Made by a program: the position numbers and the translations under genes. Shown here piece after piece: positions 34,548-45,213 of a stretch of DNA of 64,000 nt (positions within the stretch are counted from its first letter, which is position 1; every line of letters begins with the position of its first letter). The DNA comes from Congeria kusceri (taxonomy: Eukaryota; Mollusca; Bivalvia; Myida; Dreissenidae), in the NCBI GenBank assembly GCA_027627225.1, contig CM051034.1, positions 43,598,548 through 43,662,547 on the forward strand, given 5' to 3'. The notes beneath the pieces are model-generated. The model was not told the origin of the DNA and did no database searches. It saw only the letters and a list, made by a program, of their open reading frames with translations.

Positions 34548-36063
34548 CCCATGAGCATCGACTGTTAGTGCTTCGAGCATATCGAGTCAAAGGTAATTCT
34601 ATGAAGCGTGCTCTCGATTTCCATACAAAATTTTTAAGTTGATGCACTGCAGTAATGTGTTGTCAAAATATTCATTATAACAATCGGTAACAAGAAATGA
34701 CTTTTGCAACAAGTCGAAAATAAACGATGTAGCGCAATAATTTATTGGTCCGTTTCCAGGACATAGGGGACAAATTTGGAAAGAAGGTGTGTAATGAAAG
34801 ATGAATTAACATTTTTTCTAATAAAATGGATTTTTTTAGAAAAATTTCATTGACATCAATCACATTGTTACATGATATACACATTACAAGGCACATGACA
34901 TGCATTAATTTGACTTTATGTGAGATGTTCTAATGAGAGCATATGGAAGATTTTACATTGAGAGCCAGAGTTGTGTGGTCTCTGTTTCATTACATGCTTG
35001 AAATACCAATAATTATGTTGTAAATATTGCAACCCAATATGTGTTCGTAGTATATATGTTCCTAAAACACATGTGTACCAACTTATTTTTATAATGATAA
35101 TACTAGTGCTCATGGACCTTTTAGTATTGGCGTCATTGACTCAGCCATTAAAGTGCATTGATGTGTTAGAAAATTACGTTATAACATGCCAATACTTAGT
35201 TTTTTTAAGAATCGATTGATCATGATATATTAATAATAAATAAATTGTCTTAGTAAATTATAGGATTCTGCATAAAAGCATAGGCTCAGTACGCATGAAG
35301 ATGCACATAAACGATTGAAACTATTTCTTTTTACATAATGTAAATGGAAGTTTAGTTTTGGTTTGATACCCCTAATAAAATAAATACAATGCTATGGATC
35401 TGTAAGTTACACGCAGACAGCACTGTTTATTAAATTGAGTGTTATATGCAAAGATGATTGAGTAAAATGTATATTTTGAAACCTTTAATACTTTTTGTCG
35501 TGTTTTTGGATTTAAGGAAAAAAAGGTACAAGGTATAGCTCGGACACATTAATTAACCTGAAACTTGTGAACTCAGTGTTAGATTTAACGCCGAGTTATA
35601 TATAATGCTTGAATTGCTATAAAATTCTTGTATACAAAATATTACACAGGGACACGTGCTAGCGAACAAATATCAGTCACGTGACTATAAGGCCGCCGAC
35701 GACAACATTATAAATAAACATACACATTTGTTACACTTAACATTTTCAGATATCTCATTAGGATAACTATTGATAGGTTTCTGAATCTCCATTTACAACT
35801 GAATAATACAACGCGAATTAATCAAGCGTGAATGACAATTGAAACATACAGTACATATTGGCACGCAATGAAAAAAAAACACTCCTTGATTAATTTAATG
35901 TACCTACTACCCCATAATATACTTCCTTGTTATAGTTCGCAATACATAGATCATTCAACAGGAGACTTAACTTGATCATACTAGTAGTTAGCGTTGATCA
36001 AAACATGAACAATAACAATAATATTTGTGGTTATTATTTTAACTCTTAAAGCTTATAATGAAA
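34548..36063. other. Intergenic between RING paralogs, no supported gene
   Basis: AT-rich sequence. acgtgct-gtcacgtgac E-box-like motifs occur near 35655-35685, upstream of paralog 2, and a similar ggatcacgtgactttc occurs at 29747. Their role is unknown. Confidence 0.35.
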
Positions 36064-38590
36064 ATGGGATCGTCATTTTCAAAATGTTGGAGAAAAAGAT
36101 CATTGAAACGCCGTAAGGTAGGATTTTGATAAAGCATATATCGTTTGATGCATGGATTTAAATGCAACTAGAATGAGTCTGTTTGTTAAGTAGTAAGCTA
36201 CAATACACCTCAACGGGTTCTTTGACGTTTCTTTAACATAATGTCATACCAAACCCATCAAGTTATCTCACACATTATAGAATGAGTTCTGGTATTTACT
36301 TATTTGAAATATTCGTTATTACACTGTGTACATTTAACGAGGTTGCTATTAAAGGGTGCCACGTTAATTCAAGTGAATTACTTGTTTCAAAGTGTACACT
36401 ATCATACCACTTTTATTATTCATTTTTAATCAGCACAGTAACGTATTATTAAGTTAATATTGCCGAAGAGCGCCAATGAAAATTTTAGGTCCTCTTTAAG
36501 ATTTAACAGATCTTTGTATGGCCATGGTAGTCCCAGATCACATTTGTTCGACCAATATATTACTTTGTTGTGGTATTCAATTGGAATTTGACAAAAAATA
36601 TTTGAATCTGCAAAAATGCGGTCCTACATTGGTAGAGTTATTAATAAACAACATTCATAGCGAGCGTTTAATTAAAGTAAATTATAAAAAAGTCGCATCT
36701 TGTCTTCACATGATAGTTGCTGCGTTTTTACACAGGACCAATATGAGGCAGGGTCAAATAGACTTCGTCGGGAAATAGAATAAATATTTCCAGGACCGAT
36801 CGACTCACCAGGTGGTTTAGACAGTACCGAGTTCGAACACGATTCTGATTCATGTCCAGAAAAGCAGTCTGATGTGTATCCTGAAGGAGGTGACTCTAAC
36901 CACAGTGATTTGCCACCTCACCATAACGGCGATCCGTCGGTTGGTCGCATGTATTCAGCTTCATCACCAGGAGAATGGATACATAGAATAGACTTGCATT
37001 CTTCAATACTACCAGATAGAAGCGCATATACTGTTCACCAGTATACGGATGTATCCAGTTTAGATCTTAACATTATGAATATTTCTGAATGTTCAGATGA
37101 AGACACACTTGTTTCCATATTTCCGAGACGCGTGTTCCATCGGGGCGTGACGTCTGCTGAGAGGGCGTATTTCGAGAGAATACAGATTGCACACGTTACT
37201 ATTCAGAATTACTCGCAGCTAGGTGACTCCGAAACAGAAGATGATACTACGGATGTAGATAGAACAAGAACTTTAAATTTACATACCAGATACTCAACGC
37301 AGCACTTACCCAGGAGAAGCGAGACGCCAGCTGGCATGTCCGTCGACGGTAACGAACATTTAGCTCTTGTTTTTGCAAACATAAACGTATTGTACCAATG
37401 TTAAACGTGGAGACACGAAATTTTTAAACTGTTAGGGAGATAATTATGGTCTAAATATCGTATTTAATATTTGTCATGGCGAAGATGCGAAATATACTTA
37501 AGCGTTGTCGCATCGTCGCGGTCTTGTACATAGCGAAATTTAACTGACAGAAACAGGATTTCGTACATTAAGATCGGACCATATACTTATGTAACATTTT
37601 TTATTCTTTCCTGTTGGACATAAAGTATTTCCGCAAATGAAATAGTTGAACAGAGCTGACAGTTGCATGTTCACACGAACCCCTTGTGATTTAAATTTTC
37701 TTATACAGTATATGATACGGACGATGAGAATGAAGATGAAGAACCACTAGCTGCGACAGATGAAGATGAAGCATCGCCAGATGACAGTACCATTGTCATA
37801 GAAGACTATTTAGTATCACAAGATGACAATAACAGTGATATAGAAGAATATATAGCATCACCAGATGAGAGTAACAGTGTGATAGAAGAATATATAGCAT
37901 ACCACGTTTTATCTGCAATAGTTATGGAACAGTTGGCCCAACTACCGACAAAACAGTATGAGCCGTCTGATTTACATCAACAGAGTGCCTGTCAAATATG
38001 TCTGGAGGGTCATAAGAGAGGAGATATACTGAAAACGTTACCTTGTTTCCATGACTACCATGATGTGTGCATTGATGAGTGGCTTATGGTAAATATCAGT
38101 AGCGTTAATAATTAAGTTCCTCTGAACTTTTCCTTCAGGTATAACTATGTATATTGAATACCCATGTAGCATAATGGTAAATACAACTCCTCTTCCTAAC
38201 CTATAGTTTTAGGTGTATAATCCCTAGAATATACAAATTCGTTCTCGACACCATCCAATACTTCTGAGAATAAAAACAGTATAGAAAAGCTACAACGACA
38301 TTTATACAATTATATTATGTCAGTGCGCCCCTATTGTTATTCCAAAGCTCGAATGTACTTTTGTTTATATTCTAACGCAAACTTAAAAGTAACATTTTAA
38401 AGTTATAATTACATGGTACCACAATATATTAAATGTTGTGATAGATTTTCCATTTTTTGCCAGAACGAGTGACTTAAAGTTGTTGGTTTCTTTCCAGGAA
38501 AGCATTACCTGCCCGATATGTAGAACTGAGATCGAGTGGATAGATGAACAGACTGAAGCAGAGGAAGTCATGGAAGCCATGATCATTTAA
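36064..38590 (+). CDS. RING-H2 protein, N-myristoylation signal (paralog 2)
   Basis: Proposed exons are 36064-36112, 36794-37348, 37709-38088 and 38498-38590 (TAA). They total 1077 nt, giving 358 aa. The start at 36064 gives MGSSFSKCWRKRSLKR, with Gly2, Ser6, Cys8 and basic residues: myristoylation, perhaps palmitoylation. An in-frame ATG two codons earlier would bury Gly2. The first donor used is gtaagg at 36113, because the donor matching paralog 1 (36118) breaks frame. Exon 2 aligns with paralog 1 (EFEHDSDSCPEKQSDVY against DFENDTGSDQEQLADVY). Exon 3 adds acidic repeats (DDENEDEEP; three DxxN/S...IEEYIA-like units). The RING-H2 residues are C296, C299, C314, H316, H319, C322, C333 and C336. 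The likely role is a membrane-associated E3 ligase. Confidence 0.75.
36753..36780 (+). pseudogene. Relic of the paralog-1 exon 2 start
   Basis: gaggcagGGTC followed by AAATAGACTTCGTCGG resembles the beginning of exon 2 of the first RING gene (gcagGGTCCATTAG, then AATTAGACTTCGTCGG). All three frames hit a stop before 36794, so the segment cannot be translated through into the following open frame. It is treated as an abandoned exon start. Confidence 0.55.
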
Positions 38591-39029
38591 CGCAAAGATG
38601 AATCTTCAATGGTTGGCAATGTTTACGAAGTTGAAATAATCTCAAGAATTAGGATTAAATGACAGTTGAATATACAGAGTGACGTAAAATGTGGTAAACA
38701 TATATGATAATATAACATATGTATATTTCGATGCATTGCGATGAGGATAAACATATATTTACATATTGATAATGTTGTTTGACCAATGTATCTGTGTATG
38801 TTTTATATATCCCAAACAACATTTAAAAATTTGTTGCAATACAATTTTTTTACAGTATTTCGCGTCATAACTTGAAAATGGTTCGGATTGTTCTCATAAT
38901 GTAATAACACAACAGGGGACACACAGTAATTATTCAGTTACAACACGTTATTTTAAGAAACGTATATACATCCATATAGATATATAGTTCAAACACGAAA
39001 TTTCTTTCTTTTATTTGACTCTTAGCCTT

Positions 39030-39670
39030 AAAGTACGACCATGGACCTAGAGACTTGGAATGCGTTTCGCTGACCTGCGTACGCGAATACTGCCGTACCA
39101 CACACATCGGGTATCACTTTGTGCCAAGTTATAGCAGAATGACTCTTTGCGTGTAGAATATATGACCTCTGAGTGTGACTTTGACCTTTAAGCTACAGAC
39201 CAGGTTCTTTACCGTGACAGACAATCTCGTGGTGGTGATCATATTTGCCAAATTATTTGAAAATCACTGCATGAATGACACTATTATACTCTGGACAATT
39301 ATATAGTCGCCTTTACGTACAGCTACAGACATGGTTATGTGGGCAACACAGCGTCACATAATGCATAACACATTGTAATATTTGACAATTGAATTTTAAG
39401 TTTGACCTGGACTTTGGGCATAGGGCCTTGGTTCTTGTGCGCTACACACCGTCTCATAATACTGATCAAGTTATTTGAAAATCCTCCAAGCTGGACAAAA
39501 TTATACTCCGGACAAAGTATGTGGATTACATTCTTATATGTTAACCAAGAAGTGTTACATTGACCGTGGACCTGTTTTTTTGCGCACGACACATCCTCTC
39601 ATAACGCTTAATTATTGCTTTTGCCAAATTATTTGTCAATCCTTCCATGCTAGAAAGTCCGAACAAGAAT
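39030..39670 (-). repeat. TGACCT-rich dispersed repeat (inverted AGGTCA family)
   Basis: Three or four units carry gtgtgactttgacctttaag, ccaaattatttgaaaatc and gcgc-acacaccgtctcataat. They are reverse complements of the repeats in the PARP introns (16625-17365 and 18300-18720). Confidence 0.7.
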
Positions 39671-40054
39671 CCGAACATATTTCGTACCTATGAACGTACA
39701 TTACCAACACTATATTATGTGCAACCCCCATTTAGATGTTGAGCACATAAGAAACGGGCAATAACTAAGGCATAACTTACTAGCCAATATGTACAAAACA
39801 ACTAGTGCGCAGCAGCACGATAATGATGCATATTGTTCCAGGTTTCATGGAATTAAAGTCGTTGGCTGGTAAGGGCATTGGGACAGCCCTGATGACACGT
39901 GGTGTGCATAAATTATATGGTCAGGATACAGGTTCATGATAATAGTAATGATAATCCGTTCATGGTCCTATTTTATGACTATGAGTGATCAAACAATGGT
40001 ATTTTTAGAATACAACTAGAATTGTCACACGAGTGACGGATATACCCCCACAAT

Positions 40055-40995
40055 ATGGCCTTATCATAAAACTATGGCATCAATTCGAAAGAAATGGACA
40101 GAGAGAGAATGCTTTAATTTGTAAATGGTCAACAGTGTATTTGAAAAAAATTAATTTCAATAGGAGCCATTACTCTGTCAACATTTAGTGGTTTGTAACC
40201 AAAGATGAAATTGATCTGTATTTTATGATGTTACACCCATGTACCAAAATTATTAAAATATGTGAAGCCTTGCATGAGTTATTGTCCATGTTTTTCTGGA
40301 ATTTAAGTCAAAAAGGGGCCTTAAATGTGTCAACATTTAGTGGTTTGTAACCAAAGTCGAACTTGACCGGTATTTTATGATGCTACTCATGTGTACCAAT
40401 AATTATTTAAATAGTTCAAGCCATGGTTGCGTTATTGTCCGGAAATCATGTTTTTAGGGAATTTTAAGTCGAAAAGCAGACATAACTATGTCAAAATTTA
40501 GTGGTTTGTAACCAACATTGAACTTGACCCGTATTTTAATATGATACACATGTATACCAAAAATTATTTGAATATGTCAAGCCATTCTTGAGTTATTGTC
40601 CGGAAATAATGTTTTTAGGGAATTTTAAGTCGAAAGGGGGAAATAACTCTTTCAAAATTTAGTGGTTTGTAACCAACATTGAACTTGACCTGTATTCTAT
40701 GATGTTACACAATTCTACCAATAATTATTTGAATATGTCAAGCCTTTCTTGAGTTATCATCAGAAAACCATGTTTTTAGGGAATTTTAAGTTGAAAAAGG
40801 GCCATAACTCTCAAAATTTAGTGGTTTGTACCAAACATCGAACTTGACCTATATTATATGATGTTACACAATTGTACCAAAAATTATTTGAATACGTCAA
40901 GCCTTTCTTGAGTTATCATCCGGAAACCAAAAACCAAAAGACCGAAAAGCTCACTCCTATATACCCCCCCCACCCCTAAACTTCGTTTGTGGGGT
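40055..40995. repeat. Tandem array 2, about 160-bp units
   Basis: About five units carry aaaatttagtggtttgtaac, gaacttgacc-gtattttatgatg, accaaaaattatttgaatat and gtcaagcc-ttcttgagttat. The array starts in ggatatacccccacaa and ends in ccccac-tttgtggggtataa, an inverted GC-rich pair at the outer ends. Confidence 0.8.
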
Positions 40996-41344
40996 ATAAC
41001 GAGGTTATTTACTCCGTTTTAATAAGATAGTATTGAAAACAAGGGGACCTTGATGACCAAATGGGCTCATCTGAGTACTGGCATATCTGTCATATTTCTT
41101 TAACTTCTTGGCTTACAATGGATTGTTTCATGGTCTAAACAAGTAGCTCAGGTGAATTAAAACATGGTGACGCTTTTAACAACATGATGATGATAGTATA
41201 CTAGTACTTATTTAAAATTTCTTCAAATTCTTGAGAACTGTTATTGAATGATCACTCCTCATAGACGAACAGATAAATCTCAACGAATGACTCTTGTCGA
41301 ATGTATTTTATCCGCCTTCACAGAAGAATACAAGGATTAAAGTT

Positions 41345-41560
41345 GATCGATATATGAAGATGATATATATGCAGTCCGCACAGGCTAATCCAGGACAACA
41401 TTTCGCTTTTATGGTATTTTCTGTTTCAAGGAAGTCTCTTCTAAACATAATTCCACTGTGCGGACTGCACAGGCTAATCCGGGACGACACTTCACGCACA
41501 TGCATTAAGCCCGAGTTTCCCACGACACGCCTCATATATTGTTCATTGAACAGGTATGTA
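41345..41560. repeat. Dispersed bivalve-type repeat, two units
   Basis: gcagtccgcacaggctaatc (about 41373) recurs as gcggactgcacaggctaatc (about 41459), followed by cgggacgacacttcacgcac and atgcattaagccc. I recall this sequence type as very common in Dreissena and related bivalves, but cannot verify that here. Confidence 0.65.
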
Positions 41561-41629
41561 ACCAAATCGATCACAAGTAAGCCGATTGGCCGCCAAAGAT
41601 CTGGTTTATTATAGTGTTACTTGTGAAGC

Positions 41630-42790
41630 AATTAACAAAGAATGGAAAGAACATTAACACTAGCATGTATAAGAGAAAAAGACAAAGACTTTATAGAAAC
41701 TTCATGAAACATGGAAAGTCGGGCAAAACTTTCAAATTTCTAAACAACTATAAACACTATAAATAAACTATAAATAATTCTCAACTGACATCATATCACG
41801 TGCAATTAAATGTAGGCCTTAGTAGTCATAAGTTGCAAATATAAGAACCATATAAATGAAAACATACTTTTGCGTTCAAACATGTTGGTATGCAAGCAAC
41901 ATCACTGATATGATTGGATGGAAACCTCAAAAGTAACTTTTCTACAACAGTGGAAAAATACCAATAATGATGTTGTCAGTAAATGTAAGTTCAATAATAA
42001 ACAAACTATACAACCATATTAAAAAGAACAATTGCTGATTAATAAATGCATGTGTATAATATCAGTAACATAACATCTCCATAATGATTATAGCTTCATG
42101 TATATACTCGTATTCCTCACTCATAGCTTCATGTATATACTCGTATTCCTCCAAAAACTCAAAATAACCTGTTTAATAGGAATGATGGAAAATAAAATGA
42201 TTTTGTTGCAGTTGATAATATTACCAGGTAAACATCTCTATGTAGATTATCAAAAAGCAAATGTAAACATAGAATCTGTTTACTAACAAAACATACCTTT
42301 CAGATAAATCTGATTACACACATCTACCACCTTCCAACATAAAAATAAAAAAAAATACATTTTCATAGTTTGTGTGTGTAGTAGTTTATTCCAGTATGTA
42401 ACTTCTATAATTGTAATCAGCTGACCATTTATTTGTCATAAAAAACCACAAAAACAATTAACTTTAAAATACCAACACCAGTTATAAATTCCAGAACAAA
42501 ACGATAATAAAATTCATTAAACAATAACAGAATCTTAACAAGAAATTGTTTGGTATGAGAAAAATAACTAAAGTTAAACAATTAATATCATGTGTTTGCA
42601 AACAATGCATTATTATTGAAAAGAAAAAACCCAATAAGACAGGTTTTCATGGCAAGTAAACCGGTGTAAGAAACATGTAATACACATAAATCATTTAATG
42701 AAGTATTTGGATGCTATGGCAAACTATATAAAAAATCGAATAATTCTAAATACATTAAGGAAAAATAAAATGTAAATGCATACATGTGGA
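41630..42790. other. Intergenic, AT-rich, a 33-bp duplication only
   Basis: tagcttcatgtatatactcg begins at 42091 and again at 42124, a tandem duplication of 33 bp. Nothing else is supported. Confidence 0.5.
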
Positions 42791-42794
42791 GTTT

Positions 42795-43078
42795 TTGTTT
42801 GTTTGTTTGGATTTTTTGCCGTATTCAACAGTATTTCGGTCATATAACGGCGGTCAGTTAACCTACTCACACTTTTCCTGGGTAAGCTGGTTTACCAGTA
42901 GTGCACATACTTATGCCAGTCACTGACAACTGCCCTACTTGAATCAGAGGTAGGGGGAGAATGGCCGCAGAAATAATTTCATGACCAATCCCCACAAAAG
43001 TTATGTGGCCGGGCTGGGAATCAAACCCGCGATCCTCGGATTTGTAGTCCAGCGCTCTACCGAGCTAGCCGGCCCAGC
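42795..43078 (-). mobile_element. tRNA-derived SINE
   Basis: On the minus strand the 5' part (43075 down to 43007) folds like a tRNA: acceptor GGGCCGG, A-box-like TAGCTCGGTAGAGCG, B-box-like GGTTTGATTCC and 3' CCCGGCC. The body then carries gtcagtgactggcataagta, gaccgccgttatatgaccga and aatactgttgaatacggc, and the tail is a (caaa)n-like stretch near 42795-42810. The body resembles a conserved-core SINE common in molluscs. Not a functional tRNA. Confidence 0.82.
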
Positions 43079-43079
43079 T

Positions 43080-43914
43080 TATTCTTCACTGTGTAGATGC
43101 AGGGGCCATACAATAACCACATGTAATTAATACACACTCGACAATTAATAACGTATGGACTAATGGTAGTTCTGGATTTCTTTTCTCATAATATGATTTA
43201 GCAACAAATAATTTATTAAAGTAAAGTATTATTAACTTGAATAATCAACTGATGAGAAAACAAACAGGCCAGCATTATCATGTGTTCTATGCCACGAGCA
43301 CATACTTAAGATATCAAAAGCAACAACATTATTCATTGTTAACCATGAATTGATAGTCTCAAAATAGCATTGATGTATACTCTTATTTTAAAGTTATCAG
43401 TTTAGCCCTGTGCAAAACATAAGCAGTAAATAAACAGAAAATAAAAACACAAATAGAATACAGTGACCCATTACGAGAGATAAATTCATTAAACAAATTT
43501 TCCGACCATTTTCATTCAAAATGAGTTTATTATTATGTACATTTATTAGATAAGTTCAAAACAGCATAACTTATCATATTAAATCAGTAACATAATACAC
43601 AAAAACAAATTCCATAAAGTTTTGTCAAGTGTGTTAGGGTGAAGATTATTAACTAACTGTGTCAAGTTATATTTATAACATAACTCCACCACCACAGACA
43701 AAAACAAGACAAATGCAGTACATAAAGCATTATGAGAATGGTGAAAACATACACAAATTAATTCCCTAACTAGAACTCCAAGAGTCTGATGTGTCGCCTG
43801 ACCGGGCATAACAAGTGCAATAAGAGCAATTAAGCCGAAAACCAAACTTAACCTTTCTTTTATGCCTACAAACACTTTGCTAATGTTTCATAATGATTGC
43901 ACAAAAACTTCTGA
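43080..43914. other. Intergenic, no supported feature
   Basis: AT-rich sequence between the SINE and array 3. I see no repeat family or gene. Confidence 0.4.
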
Positions 43915-44570
43915 AGTTATTGTCTGCACAAGCCTTATTTGAACTTTTTTTTTAAAGGGGCATAACTCAAGTATGATAATGCAATTTTATCTCAAAAATC
44001 GAACTTAACCTTCCTTTTACACCTAGTAACACTCCCCCCCCCTCCTAAAGTTCCGTAATGATTGCACAAAAACTTCTCAAGTTACTGTCTGCACAAGCCT
44101 TATTTGCACTATTTTTTGTAATGGGGTATAATTCAAGAACAACAAACCAATTATGCCGAAAATCAAACTTTACCTTCCATTTATGCCTACTAACACTTCC
44201 CTAATGATTGCACAAAAACTTCTCAAGATACATGTACTGTCTGCACAAGCCTTATTTTAACTAATTTTTTTTAAAGGCATAGCTCAAGTACATTAAAAGC
44301 AATTATGCCGAAAATCGAAACTAACCTTCCTTTTATGCTTACTAACACTACCCTAAAGTTTCATAACGATTGCACAAAAACTCCTCAAGTTATTGTCTGC
44401 ACAAGCCTTATTTGCACTATTTTTATTAATGGGGTATAATTCAAGAACGACCAAGCCAATTATGCCGAAAATCGAAATTTATCTTCCTTTTATGCCTACT
44501 AACATTTCCCTTAAGTTTCATAATGATTGCACAAAACCTTCTCAAGTTATTGTCAGCAAAAACTGAAGGG
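43915..44570. repeat. Tandem array 3, about 165-bp units
   Basis: About four units carry gattgcacaaaaacttctca, agttattgtctgcacaagcc, a ggggcataactcaag box, and aaaatcgaactta-ccttcc-tttatgcctac. A poly-C run at 44035 interrupts the second unit. Confidence 0.8.
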
Positions 44571-45213
44571 GCCGTCGCAGCTGCCAAAAGGAGCCCCTGT
44601 ATGTCGCCTTTTCAGGTCACACAAAAATAAAGGACTAAATGAAAAAGCTAAAACAACTTTTATGCATTTAAAAAATTAAAACAGCTAAACAGATTAGACA
44701 AAAACAAAGGAAAATTTAAATAGTTAACAAAGTTAATGTTAATATATCACTTCATGTTGATGTTCTTCAACAATTAAAAATTTATAAGAAAGTAAACAGT
44801 TAAAAATTTTGACTTAAAAGAATTGCTAGCACATGTACAGCTTCTTACACACACAATTTAGACACAAGTAGCGAGTGTCTGATAACGTTCTATACATTTT
44901 ATTTTTCTAATTTTCCTATTTTTTTAAATCATTTCTTTTTAATTCTTTGTCTGTCCTCGTCAACCATTGGAAGAATGAGAGAATGAACAGGACATGTTTT
45001 CACTCAAGTTCCATTTTTTTGCAATGTCATCTGTGTAAAACTATGTATAAGTTTGTGAATCTCTAAGTAAACAACAGCAAATGAAAAGTTGGCAATTAAT
45101 ACGCACTAAGCACAATAGGAAATAACAGGTTGAAGAATAATGATGATTTTAAGGTTAAGGATACAATTGTACTTAAGATGTAAGGAATACATTTATGGAA
45201 TACGGCCCCTGGT
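44571..45213. other. Intergenic, 3' flank of the TIR gene
   Basis: AT-rich. It presumably contains the 3' UTR of the minus-strand TIR gene, whose stop is at 45214-45216. Confidence 0.4.

Noticed and set aside
36518..36778. An 86-codon open frame in the intron of RING paralog 2
   Set aside because: No splice support or family. Its end overlaps the relic exon start in another frame.
43007..43075. A tRNA gene on the minus strand
   Set aside because: The cloverleaf is imperfect, the anticodon loop would give ACA, and it continues into a SINE body with a simple-repeat tail.
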